Assembly: GCF_001514115.1 (NCBI RefSeq) | Contig: NZ_KQ948464.1 | Location: forward strand, 62,001 to 126,000 | Reading direction: 5' to 3' | Length of the DNA stretch: 64,000 nt | Source of the DNA: Streptomyces olivochromogenes | GTDB lineage: Bacteria; Actinomycetota; Actinomycetes; Streptomycetales; Streptomycetaceae | Shown: piece after piece, positions 1 to 7,369 of the stretch | How positions within the stretch are numbered: position 1 is the first letter of the stretch | Layout: each line of letters opens with the position of its first letter | Made by a program: the position numbers and the translations under genes | Notes under the pieces: model-generated | What the model saw: the letters and a program-made list of their open reading frames with translations, nothing else | Told to the model about the DNA's origin: nothing | The model's database searches: none

Positions 1-211
1 GGTGCTTCCGCACTCAGGGCGTCCGGACGAATATCTACGACGATCACCTACGACGTTCCCACCGATTGTTGCCGACATAGTCAGGTTGTCTCCTGCCCGA
101 CCGATCCGTCGGAACACCCCCTTTGTGCGACGGGGATCGTGTGACGCGGGCGATGCCGCGATCGCAGGGGGCACTGCGGAGCATGCCGAGGCGGGGCCCC
201 GACCGCCCCGG

Positions 212-580
212 CTAGTCGGCCAGGGCCGCATCGAGCGTCTCGTGGACGGTGAAGACGGCCTCGGCCCCGGTGATCTCGAAGACCCGGGCCACCACCGGCA
301 GCATCCCCGCCAGGTGGACTCCGCCCCCCGCGGCCTCGGCCTTCAGCCGGGCACCGAGCAGCACATTCAGCCCGGTGGAATCGCAGAACTCCAGTCGCGA
401 GCAGTCCACGACCAGTCGCGAGCGACCCTTGTCAAGGCAGTCCTCGAGTGGCTCACGCAACAATTCAGCCGTGTGGTGATCCAACTCACCCGCGGGGGTC
501 ACGACGGCGCTTGAGCCCTCTTCCCGCACCTCGACTAGAAGCCGGCCCGACTGTGCGCTGCCGACCGTCTGGCGGTCCAT
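212..580 (-). CDS. STAS-domain anti-sigma factor antagonist
   Basis: This 122-residue protein is a single STAS domain of the SpoIIAA/BldG/RsbV type. The family binds anti-sigma kinases and releases sigma factors when unphosphorylated. The conserved DSTGL loop near residues 67-71 carries Ser68, the usual site phosphorylated by a partner-switching kinase, and the GELDHHTAELL segment near residue 31 is typical. The length is normal for the family. The gene is divergent from the sigma factor gene about 250 bases away, which suggests that it acts in that sigma factor's control. No kinase gene lies between the two. The family is clear; the partner is an inference. Confidence 0.9.
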   Translation of the reverse strand: MDRQTVGSAQSGRLLVEVREEGSSAVVTPAGELDHHTAELLREPLEDCLDKGRSRLVVDCSRLEFCDSTGLNVLLGARLKAEAAGGGVHLAGMLPVVARVFEITGAEAVFTVHETLDAALAD

Positions 581-831
581 GCCGTCTCTCTCCCGAGCGT
601 CGCGACTGCTGATGTACGCACTCGAACACTACGCCTTCCTTACGATCCCCGACACCCGAACAACCCCCTGAAAATGGACATTTCACCGCGCAACGCACTT
701 GCGGGCGACGCGCGAAAGCGGGTAGGGCTAGTACTGACACCTATTCGACACGGCCGGCTTTGGAGGCGCCCGCACACCGCAGTGCACGCATTGGCTTCGG
801 CGGCCATATGCCGAGAACGATGGAGGACACC

Positions 832-1740
832 ATGTCACCCCGGCTCGACGCATCGCAGACCCAGACGGCGACGTCGACACCTTCTCTGGAACGCCCGGAG
901 CGTCTCGACGAAACCGGAACCAGCGGACTCGACGGACTGGACGGACTTCCCGAGATCCCCCCGTACGACGAGGTGGGACCGGTGGACGCACGGGCCCTGT
1001 CCAAGACCCTCTTCGAGCGGCTGGAGTCCCTCGAAGAAGGCACCCACGACTACTCGTACGTGCGCAACACGCTGGTCGAGCTCAACCTCGCGCTGGTCAA
1101 GTTCGCCGCCTCCCGCTTCCGCTCCCGCAGCGAGCCGATGGAGGACATCATCCAGGTCGGCACGATCGGCCTGATCAAGGCGATCGACCGCTTCGAACTG
1201 AGCCGCGGCGTCGAGTTCCCCACGTTCGCGATGCCGACCATCATCGGCGAGATCAAGCGCTTCTTCCGCGACACCTCCTGGTCCGTGCGCGTACCGCGCC
1301 GACTGCAGGAACTCCGTCTCGACCTGGCCAAGGCGGGCGACGAGCTCGCCCAGCAGCTCGACCGGGCGCCCACGGTGGGCGAGTTGGCGGAGCGCCTGGG
1401 CATCACCAACGACGAGGTCGTCGAGGGCATGGCCGCCTCGAACGCCTACACCGCCAGTTCGCTGGACGCCCAGCCCGAGGAGGACGACTCCGAAGGCGCG
1501 CTCGCGGACCGCATCGGCTACGAGGACCACGGCCTCGAGGGCATCGAGTACGTGGAGTCCCTCAAGCCCCTGATCGCCGAACTCCCCTCGCGCGACCGGC
1601 AGATCCTCTCGCTGCGCTTCGTCGCCAACATGACCCAGTCCGAGATCGGTGACGAGCTCGGGATCTCGCAGATGCATGTGTCGCGGCTGCTGTCGCGGAC
1701 GCTGGTGCGACTGCGGAAGGGACTGACGGTCGAGGACTGA
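832..1740 (+). CDS. SigB/SigF/SigG-family RNA polymerase sigma factor
   Basis: This is an alternative sigma-70 factor of the stress and sporulation subfamily, 302 residues long. Region 2 is seen in the stretch DIIQVGTIGLIKAIDRFE followed by GVEFPTFAMPTIIGEIKRFF, which contacts the -10 element. Region 3 follows, and region 4 is near the C-terminus (LPSRDRQILSLRF, then an SEIGDELGISQMHVSRLL helix-turn-helix). The ATG at 832 is chosen because GGAGG at 822-826 sits 5 bases upstream; in-frame ATGs at 760, 808 and 820 lack this. The divergent STAS gene implies partner switching. Its place next to the hut operon suggests the SigI orthologue of S. coelicolor, but that is from memory. A strong terminator follows. 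Confidence 0.93.
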   Translation: MSPRLDASQTQTATSTPSLERPERLDETGTSGLDGLDGLPEIPPYDEVGPVDARALSKTLFERLESLEEGTHDYSYVRNTLVELNLALVKFAASRFRSRSEPMEDIIQVGTIGLIKAIDRFELSRGVEFPTFAMPTIIGEIKRFFRDTSWSVRVPRRLQELRLDLAKAGDELAQQLDRAPTVGELAERLGITNDEVVEGMAASNAYTASSLDAQPEEDDSEGALADRIGYEDHGLEGIEYVESLKPLIAELPSRDRQILSLRFVANMTQSEIGDELGISQMHVSRLLSRTLVRLRKGLTVED

Positions 1741-1780
1741 CGGTCGAGGATTGACCGTCGAGGAGTGACCGTCGAGGAGT
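1725..1780. repeat. 14-bp direct repeat, four units, across the sigma gene stop codon
   Basis: Four consecutive 14-base units of the form GACSGTCGAGGAnT start inside the last codons of the sigma gene and run past its stop. The last two units are identical. The array looks like recent slippage duplication of the 3' end of the gene and adds no new protein sequence, because the stop lies in the first junction. Confidence 0.8.
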
Positions 1781-1819
1781 GACGCTCCCCGCCCCCTCCG
1801 GCACCTCTTCTCAGCTGAG

Positions 1820-1856
1820 AGCGGTCCGGCGCCGAAAGCGCCGGACCGCTTTTTTT
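1820..1856 (+). terminator. Intrinsic terminator after the sigma factor gene
   Basis: There is a perfect 13-bp stem, AGCGGTCCGGCGC with its complement, closing a CGAAA loop and followed by a run of seven T. It is one of the few classical U-tailed terminators in the window and should end the sigma transcript efficiently. Confidence 0.9.
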
Positions 1857-1975
1857 CTTGGTCTCCGTCCTCCCTCTTTTCTCAAAGGCCCACCCCCGTC
1901 ACTATGAGCACTCCAAACTGGCTGGTATGTCAGGACGGGGGCGAGTGACCGTACGGGGTACGAGGAGGCCGGCAC

Positions 1976-3493
1976 ATGGCTCAGGACGACGCGGGCGCGT
2001 CCGACACGCGGCTCACCGAACTGCTGAGCGCCGACACCCCCAGCGCGTATCCGGCCCTCCAGGAGCTCCGCGAGCGGCACCGCCCGTCCGTCCTCGCCTA
2101 CGCCCGCCTGTGCACCCGCAGCGAGTCGGCCGCGCGGCAGCTCGCGGCGCAGGCGTTCACCCTGGCGGCCCAGGAGACGGCGCGCGGATCGAACCCGAGC
2201 GCCCCCTGGCGCCACCGGCTCCTGCTGCTGGCGGGGCAGGTGGCCGCCTCGTGGGCGAGGGACGAACGGGCCGCCGGCCTCGACCCCGGTCTGCTCCTCG
2301 TGCTGAGCGCGGCCGGCCCCGGCGGGCCCGTGCCGCCCATGCTCGCCCCGTTCCAGTCCCTCCCGTCCCGCACCCAGGGCCTGCTCTGGTACGGGGTCGT
2401 GGAAGAGGAACCCGCCGACCGGGCGGCCGTCCTGCTCGGCCTCACCCGTGAGGACGTGACGTACGGCGCACAGCCCGCGCTGCACGCCCTGGGCCAGGCC
2501 TGTCTGAAGTCCCGGCTCGCCGCCTCCGACGACCCACGCTGCGGGGACTTCCGACGGTTGATCGAGGAATCGCTACGGCCGGACAACCCCCGGTCCAGCC
2601 CCGATCTGCACGCCCACATGGCGCACTGCGCGCACTGCACGACGGCGTACGAGGAGCTGTCCGCCCTGCGCGACCATCCGCGCACCGCCCTGGCCGAGGG
2701 ACTGCTGCCCTGGGCGGGCACGGCGTACGTCATGAGCGAGGCGGGCGAACCCCGGCCCGGCGTTCCCGCCTCGTCGGGGCCCTGGCCGCCGTCCCGCCGT
2801 TTCGTCCTCACCTCGGCGGCGGCCCTCGGCGTCGCCCTGGTGCCGCTGATGTTCGTCGTGCTGTCGTCGGGCGGCTCACCGTCCCAGAACACGGCGGGCT
2901 CGGTCACCACCCCGTCGAGCGTGCCGCAGGTGACGGTGACGGCGACCGTCTCGGCGACCCCCTCACCCCCGGCCCCGCTGCCCTCCGCGACCAGCGAGTC
3001 CCCTTCCCCGACTTCCCCGACGCGGAGCCCCTCCCCCTCGAGATCGGCCAGTGCGGCGCCGTCCCCCACGCCCACCCCGACCTACCCGCCGGGCAGCAGC
3101 TACGCCCAGGTCGTGAACCTCGCCTCGGGCCTGTGCCTGGACATCCGCGACGGCGATCTGACGCAGGGCACGGATGTCGTCACGGCCCCCTGCACCTCGG
3201 CCCGCACCCAGCGGTGGCGGGTCGACTCCGGGCGCGGCGTCCTGCAGTCGTACGCCGACTCCGACCTCTGTCTGGACAGCCGCGGCTCCGTCGACAACGG
3301 CGTCGGGATCTGGGACTGCGGCTCGATCGACGGCAGCCACGGCCAGAACCTGAGGTTCACCGTGGACGACGACGGCGTGATCCGCCCGTCCATCGCCGTC
3401 GAGACCGCGGTCACACCGAGCGGCGGGGACGGCCTGTCCCTGCTGCCGCTCGACGGGGGCACGAGTCAGCGGTGGCGGGCGGGGGCCTCGTGA
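1976..3493 (+). CDS. Membrane protein with sigma-like N-terminus, zinc motif and ricin B lectin domain
   Basis: The protein has 505 residues in four parts. Residues 1-190 are helical and resemble the core of an ECF sigma factor (an RPSVLAYARL segment, then an LPSRTQGLLWY segment like region 4). Near residue 214 is HMAHCAHC, an H-x3-C-x2-C motif as in zinc anti-sigma proteins. A hydrophobic span near 275-297 follows an RRF basic edge and is probably a membrane segment. A Ser/Thr/Pro-rich stalk then leads to a ricin B beta-trefoil from about residue 375 (LCLDI repeats and QRWR motifs) that would lie outside the cell. The start has GAGGAGG 8 bases upstream. The function is unknown; the layout suggests signalling or carbohydrate binding at the surface. 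Confidence 0.85.
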   Translation: MAQDDAGASDTRLTELLSADTPSAYPALQELRERHRPSVLAYARLCTRSESAARQLAAQAFTLAAQETARGSNPSAPWRHRLLLLAGQVAASWARDERAAGLDPGLLLVLSAAGPGGPVPPMLAPFQSLPSRTQGLLWYGVVEEEPADRAAVLLGLTREDVTYGAQPALHALGQACLKSRLAASDDPRCGDFRRLIEESLRPDNPRSSPDLHAHMAHCAHCTTAYEELSALRDHPRTALAEGLLPWAGTAYVMSEAGEPRPGVPASSGPWPPSRRFVLTSAAALGVALVPLMFVVLSSGGSPSQNTAGSVTTPSSVPQVTVTATVSATPSPPAPLPSATSESPSPTSPTRSPSPSRSASAAPSPTPTPTYPPGSSYAQVVNLASGLCLDIRDGDLTQGTDVVTAPCTSARTQRWRVDSGRGVLQSYADSDLCLDSRGSVDNGVGIWDCGSIDGSHGQNLRFTVDDDGVIRPSIAVETAVTPSGGDGLSLLPLDGGTSQRWRAGAS

Positions 3494-3560
3494 CCCCGGC
3501 GTCCTGATGCCGGCGCCGTGACCCCGGCGTCCTGATGCCGGCGCCGTGACCCCGGCCTAG
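3490..3560. repeat. 28-bp direct repeat between convergent genes
   Basis: Two full 28-base units and a partial third start at the stop codon of the ricin-domain gene. Each unit contains CCGGC, an 8-base loop and GCCGG, so each can fold into a short hairpin. They probably serve as a weak terminator between this gene and the convergent hutI. Confidence 0.7.
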
Positions 3561-3585
3561 CCGCCTCGGACTCGTGACCCCGGCC

Positions 3586-4773
3586 TCAGACCTCGCGTGC
3601 GCCGCGCCGCCAGACGCCGGTGACCAGCGGTACGCCCGGCCGGTAGGCGAGGTGGACGTGGCTGGGCGCGTCCAGGAGGGCGAGGTCGGCGCGGGCGCCG
3701 ACGGTGAGGCGGCCGATGTCCGTGCGGCGCAGGGCCGCCGCGCCGCCCGCCGTGGCCGACCAGACCGCCTCGTCCGGGGTCATCCCCATGTCCCGTACCG
3801 CCAGCGCGATGCAGAACGGGACGGAGGAGGTGAAGGACGAGCCCGGGTTGCAGTCGGTGGAGAGGGCGACGGTCACGCCCGCGTCCAGGAGGCGGCGGGC
3901 GTCCGGCCACTCGGCGCGGGTGGAGAACTCGGCGCCGGGGAGCAGGGTCGCGACCGTACGGCCGTTCGCCAGGGCCTCGACGTCCGCGTCCGTGAGGTGG
4001 GTGCAGTGGTCGGCGCTCGCCGCGTCGAGTTCGACGGCGAGCTGGACACCGGGGCCGTACGAGAGCTGGTTGGCGTGGACGCGCGGGTGCAGGCCCTTCG
4101 CCGTGCCTGCCGTGAGGATCGCGCGGGCCTGGTCGCCGTCGAAGGCGCCCTTCTCGCAGAAGACGTCGATCCAACGGGCGTACGGGGCACAGGCGTCGAG
4201 CATCTCGCCGGTCACCAGGGCCACGTACGCGGCCGGGTCGTCGGCGTAGTCCGGGGAGACGATGTGCGCGCCGAGGTAGGTGACCTCGTCGGTGTGCGCC
4301 GCCGCGATGCGCAGCGCCCGGGCCTCGTCCTCGACGGTGAGGCCGTAGCCCGACTTGGTCTCGAAGGTGGTGGTGCCCTGGCGCAGGGCCTCGTGGAGGT
4401 AGTGCGTGAGGTTGCGCTCCAGGTCCTCGTCGCTGGCGGCGCGGGTGGCGGCGACGGTGGTGCGGATGCCGCCCGCCGTGTAGCCGCGGCCCGACATGCG
4501 GGCGTTGAACTCCTGGGTGCGGTCGCCCGCGAAGACGAGGTGCGAGTGGGAGTCCACGAAGCCCGGGATCACGGCCCGGCCACCGGCGTCGACCCGGTTG
4601 TCAGTGGCGGGTGCTTTTCTTGAGTCACCGGTCCACGCGATGCGGTCGCCTTCGATGACGACGGCCGCGTCCTGGATCAGACCGAGGGGGGACCCGTCAC
4701 CGAGGGAGGGATCGTTGGTGACCAGGCTGGCGATGTTGGTGATGACGGTGGTCGTGCCGGTGGTGCTGCTCAT
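3586..4773 (-). CDS. hutI: Imidazolonepropionase
   Basis: The enzyme opens the ring of 4-imidazolone-5-propionate to give N-formimino-glutamate, the third step of histidine degradation. The 395-residue length is normal for HutI. Metal-binding motifs of the amidohydrolase superfamily are visible: DSHSHLVFAGDR near residue 70, a central HANQ and the C-terminal STDCNPGSS. The start at 4773 is set by a GAGG ribosome binding site and by the match to family N-termini; the frame is open further upstream only by chance. It is the last gene of the hut operon, 35 bases after hutF. Confidence 0.95.
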   Translation of the reverse strand: MSSTTGTTTVITNIASLVTNDPSLGDGSPLGLIQDAAVVIEGDRIAWTGDSRKAPATDNRVDAGGRAVIPGFVDSHSHLVFAGDRTQEFNARMSGRGYTAGGIRTTVAATRAASDEDLERNLTHYLHEALRQGTTTFETKSGYGLTVEDEARALRIAAAHTDEVTYLGAHIVSPDYADDPAAYVALVTGEMLDACAPYARWIDVFCEKGAFDGDQARAILTAGTAKGLHPRVHANQLSYGPGVQLAVELDAASADHCTHLTDADVEALANGRTVATLLPGAEFSTRAEWPDARRLLDAGVTVALSTDCNPGSSFTSSVPFCIALAVRDMGMTPDEAVWSATAGGAAALRRTDIGRLTVGARADLALLDAPSHVHLAYRPGVPLVTGVWRRGAREV

Positions 4774-4808
4774 GGCGTCCTCGTGGGGGCGGGGTTCGGC
4801 GGTCGTCT

Positions 4809-6143
4809 CTAGGCGCGCAGGGCTTCGACTGCCCGCGCGAGGGCCTGCGGCACATCGGGAACAAGAGCGTGCGCCCCGTCGCGTACGACATGCCGGCCGC
4901 CCACGACGGTGTGCCGTACGTCGGCCGCCGTCGCCGCGAATACGGCCGTCTCGGCGCCCAGGCGCGGCACCGGTCCCGCAGTTCTGACCGAGTCGAGGGC
5001 GACCGTCGTGAAGTCGGCGAGCGCGCCCGCTTCGAGGATGCCCGCGTCCTGCCAGCCGAGGGCCGCGTGGCCGTCGGCGGAGGCGGCGCGCAGCAGGGCG
5101 GCCGCCGTCCAGTGACCTCGGGTGCGGGTGCGCAGGCGCTCGTTCAGCTCCATCGCGCGGGCCTCTTCGAGGAGGTCGATGACGGCGTGGCTGTCGGAGC
5201 CGAGGGAGAGGGGCGAGCCGGCTCGCTGGAGAGCGACGGCGGGGCCGATGCCGTCCGCCAGGTCCCGTTCCGTCGTCGGGCACATGCACGTGCCCGTCCG
5301 GGAGTCGCCCAGCAGCGCGATGTCCTCGTCCGTGAGGTGCGTGTTGTGGACGCCGGTCGTGCGGGAGCCGAGCACGCCGTGGTCGGCGAGGAGCCGCGTC
5401 GGGGTGCACCCGTGGGCGGCCAGGCAGGCGTCGTTCTCCGCCGTCTGCTCCGACAGATGCACGTGCAGCGGGGCCCGCCGCTCCTCGGCCCAGCGCGCGA
5501 CCGTCGCCAGCTGTCCGGCGGGCACGGCCCGTACGGAGTGGATGGCCGCACCGATCCGTGCGTGATCACGGTCCTTGAGAAGTGAAGAGCGTTCCGCCCA
5601 GGCCTCCGCGCTGCCGTCGGAGAAGCGGAGCTGGTGGCGGTTGGGCGGCTGTCCGAAGCCGGCGGACACATAGGCCGTGTCGAGGAGGGTGATCCGGATG
5701 CCGGCCTCGCCCGCGGCCGCGATGAGCGCCTCGCCCATCGCGTTCGGGTCGGCGTACGGGGTGCCGCCGGGGGTGTGGTGCACGTAGTGGAACTCGCCGA
5801 CGGCCGTGACGCCCGCGAGCGCCATCTCCGCGTACACGGTGCGGGCGAGCGCGTGGTACGTGTCCGGAGTCAGCCGGTCCGCGAAGGAGTACATGATCTC
5901 GCGCCAGGTCCAGAAGGTGCCGGAGCCGACCTGGACGGTGCCGCGCAGGGCGCGGTGGAAGGCGTGCGAGTGGGCGTTGGCGAGGCCGGGGAGGGTGAGT
6001 CCGCGGAGGATCTCGGCGCCGGGGGGCGGGGTGGCGGTGTTCTCGCGGACGGCGGTGATCCGCCCGTCGCTCACGTCCAGGGCCACGCCCGGCTCGACGT
6101 GAGTGTCGAGCCAGGCGTGTTCAAGCCAGTACGTCTGCGTCAC
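4809..6143 (-). CDS. hutF: Formimidoylglutamate deiminase
   Basis: HutF hydrolyses N-formimino-L-glutamate to N-formyl-glutamate and ammonia, which defines the formylglutamate branch of histidine catabolism. The 444-residue protein has the metal motif NAHSHAFHRAL near residue 60, a central HVHLSEQ segment and SDSHAVIDLLEEAR, all typical of this amidohydrolase family. Its start overlaps the end of the preceding gene by 4 bases, so the two are translationally coupled. The next expected enzyme is an N-formylglutamate deformylase, and the coupled M20 amidohydrolase gene is the only candidate here. Confidence 0.95.
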   Translation of the reverse strand: MTQTYWLEHAWLDTHVEPGVALDVSDGRITAVRENTATPPPGAEILRGLTLPGLANAHSHAFHRALRGTVQVGSGTFWTWREIMYSFADRLTPDTYHALARTVYAEMALAGVTAVGEFHYVHHTPGGTPYADPNAMGEALIAAAGEAGIRITLLDTAYVSAGFGQPPNRHQLRFSDGSAEAWAERSSLLKDRDHARIGAAIHSVRAVPAGQLATVARWAEERRAPLHVHLSEQTAENDACLAAHGCTPTRLLADHGVLGSRTTGVHNTHLTDEDIALLGDSRTGTCMCPTTERDLADGIGPAVALQRAGSPLSLGSDSHAVIDLLEEARAMELNERLRTRTRGHWTAAALLRAASADGHAALGWQDAGILEAGALADFTTVALDSVRTAGPVPRLGAETAVFAATAADVRHTVVGGRHVVRDGAHALVPDVPQALARAVEALRA

Positions 6144-7369
6144 CTGCAGGCCAGCCCTTCGAGTACGTCGGCGAGTGCGGTCACCCCGGCCACGCAGTCG
6201 TCCTCGGCGGCGTACTCGGCCGGGGAGTGCGAGACACCCGTGGGGTTGCGTACGAACAGCATGGCGGTCGGGACGGTCCCGGAGAGGATTCCGGCGTCGT
6301 GTCCGGCGCCCGTGCCCAGGACGGGAACCGTGAGTCCCGCGGCGCTTTCCCCGTCCTTGCCCAGGATGCGGGCGAGCTCGTCGCGCAGGGCGTGCTCGAA
6401 CTCGACGACGGGGGTGAACGACTCGCGGACGACGTCGAGTTCGACGCCCTGGGCCTCCGCGTACTCGCGGGCCGCCTTCTCGACGCCGGTGACGACCGTG
6501 TCGAGGGTCGCCTGGTCAGCGGCGCGGGAGTCGAGCCAGCCGCGCACGAGGGAGGGGATGGCGTTCACGCCGTTCGGCTCGACGGAGATCTTGCCGAAGG
6601 TGGCGACGGCACCGGCGAGCTGGGCCTCCCGGCGGGCGGCGAGCACGGTCTCCGCGTACGACAGCATCGGGTCGCGGCGGTCGACGAGCCGGGTGGTGCC
6701 CGCGTGGTTGGCCTCGCCCCGGAAGTCGAAGCGCCAGCGGCCGTGCGGCCAGATGGCACTGGCGATGCCGACCTGGTCGCCGCTGAGGTCGAGGGCGCGG
6801 CCCTGCTCGACGTGCAGTTCGACGAAGGCACCGATGCGGGCGAGGCGCTCGGGGTCGGGACCGATGGTGTCGGGGTCGTGTCCGGCGCGCTCCATGGCCT
6901 GCGGGAGCGTGATGCCGTCGCCGTCGGTCAGCCGGTGCGCCTGCTCGACGGTGAGCTGTCCGGCGGCCAGCCGGGAGCCGACACAGGCGAGCCCGAACCG
7001 GGCACCCTCCTCGTCACCGAAGTTGACGATGGCGAGGGGACGGGTGAACTCCGCCTGCCGGGCGCGCAGTTCGTCCAGGGCGGCGAAGGAGGACACCACG
7101 CCGAGGGGCCCGTCGAAGGCCCCGCCGTCGGGCACGGAGTCCAGGTGGGAGCCGGTGACGACGGCGTCGCCCTCGGCGGGGTCGCCGAGCCAGGCCCACT
7201 GGTTGCCGTTGCGGTCCAGCTCGTAGCGCAGCCCGCGGGACTCGGCCTGGGTCCGGAACCAGGCCCGGCAGTCGGCGTCGGCCCCGGTCCAGGCGAAGCG
7301 GCGGTAGCCGCCGGAGGCGGAGCTGCGGCCGATCGGCAGCAGCTCCGCCCACATGCTGTGGAAGGTCAC
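6140..7369 (-). CDS. M20-family amidohydrolase (allantoate amidohydrolase/carbamoylase type) of the hut operon
   Basis: This 409-residue zinc hydrolase belongs to the AllC/HyuC family that cleaves N-carbamoyl or N-formyl amino acids. The metal-binding GSHLDSVPDGGAFDGPLGV, the DEEGARF motif with the catalytic acidic pair, and the later ELHVEQG and GxGHD motifs are present. The gene overlaps hutU upstream and hutF downstream by 4 bases each, so it is fully embedded in the histidine pathway. Automatic naming as allantoate amidohydrolase is probably misleading. The context suggests that it deformylates N-formyl-glutamate in place of HutG. The family call is firm; the substrate is an inference. 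Confidence 0.88.
   Translation of the reverse strand: MTFHSMWAELLPIGRSSASGGYRRFAWTGADADCRAWFRTQAESRGLRYELDRNGNQWAWLGDPAEGDAVVTGSHLDSVPDGGAFDGPLGVVSSFAALDELRARQAEFTRPLAIVNFGDEEGARFGLACVGSRLAAGQLTVEQAHRLTDGDGITLPQAMERAGHDPDTIGPDPERLARIGAFVELHVEQGRALDLSGDQVGIASAIWPHGRWRFDFRGEANHAGTTRLVDRRDPMLSYAETVLAARREAQLAGAVATFGKISVEPNGVNAIPSLVRGWLDSRAADQATLDTVVTGVEKAAREYAEAQGVELDVVRESFTPVVEFEHALRDELARILGKDGESAAGLTVPVLGTGAGHDAGILSGTVPTAMLFVRNPTGVSHSPAEYAAEDDCVAGVTALADVLEGLACR

Noticed and set aside
1..211. A coding region at the left edge
   Set aside because: The open frame there has no protein-like codon use and runs opposite the STAS gene. I see nothing supportable in these bases.
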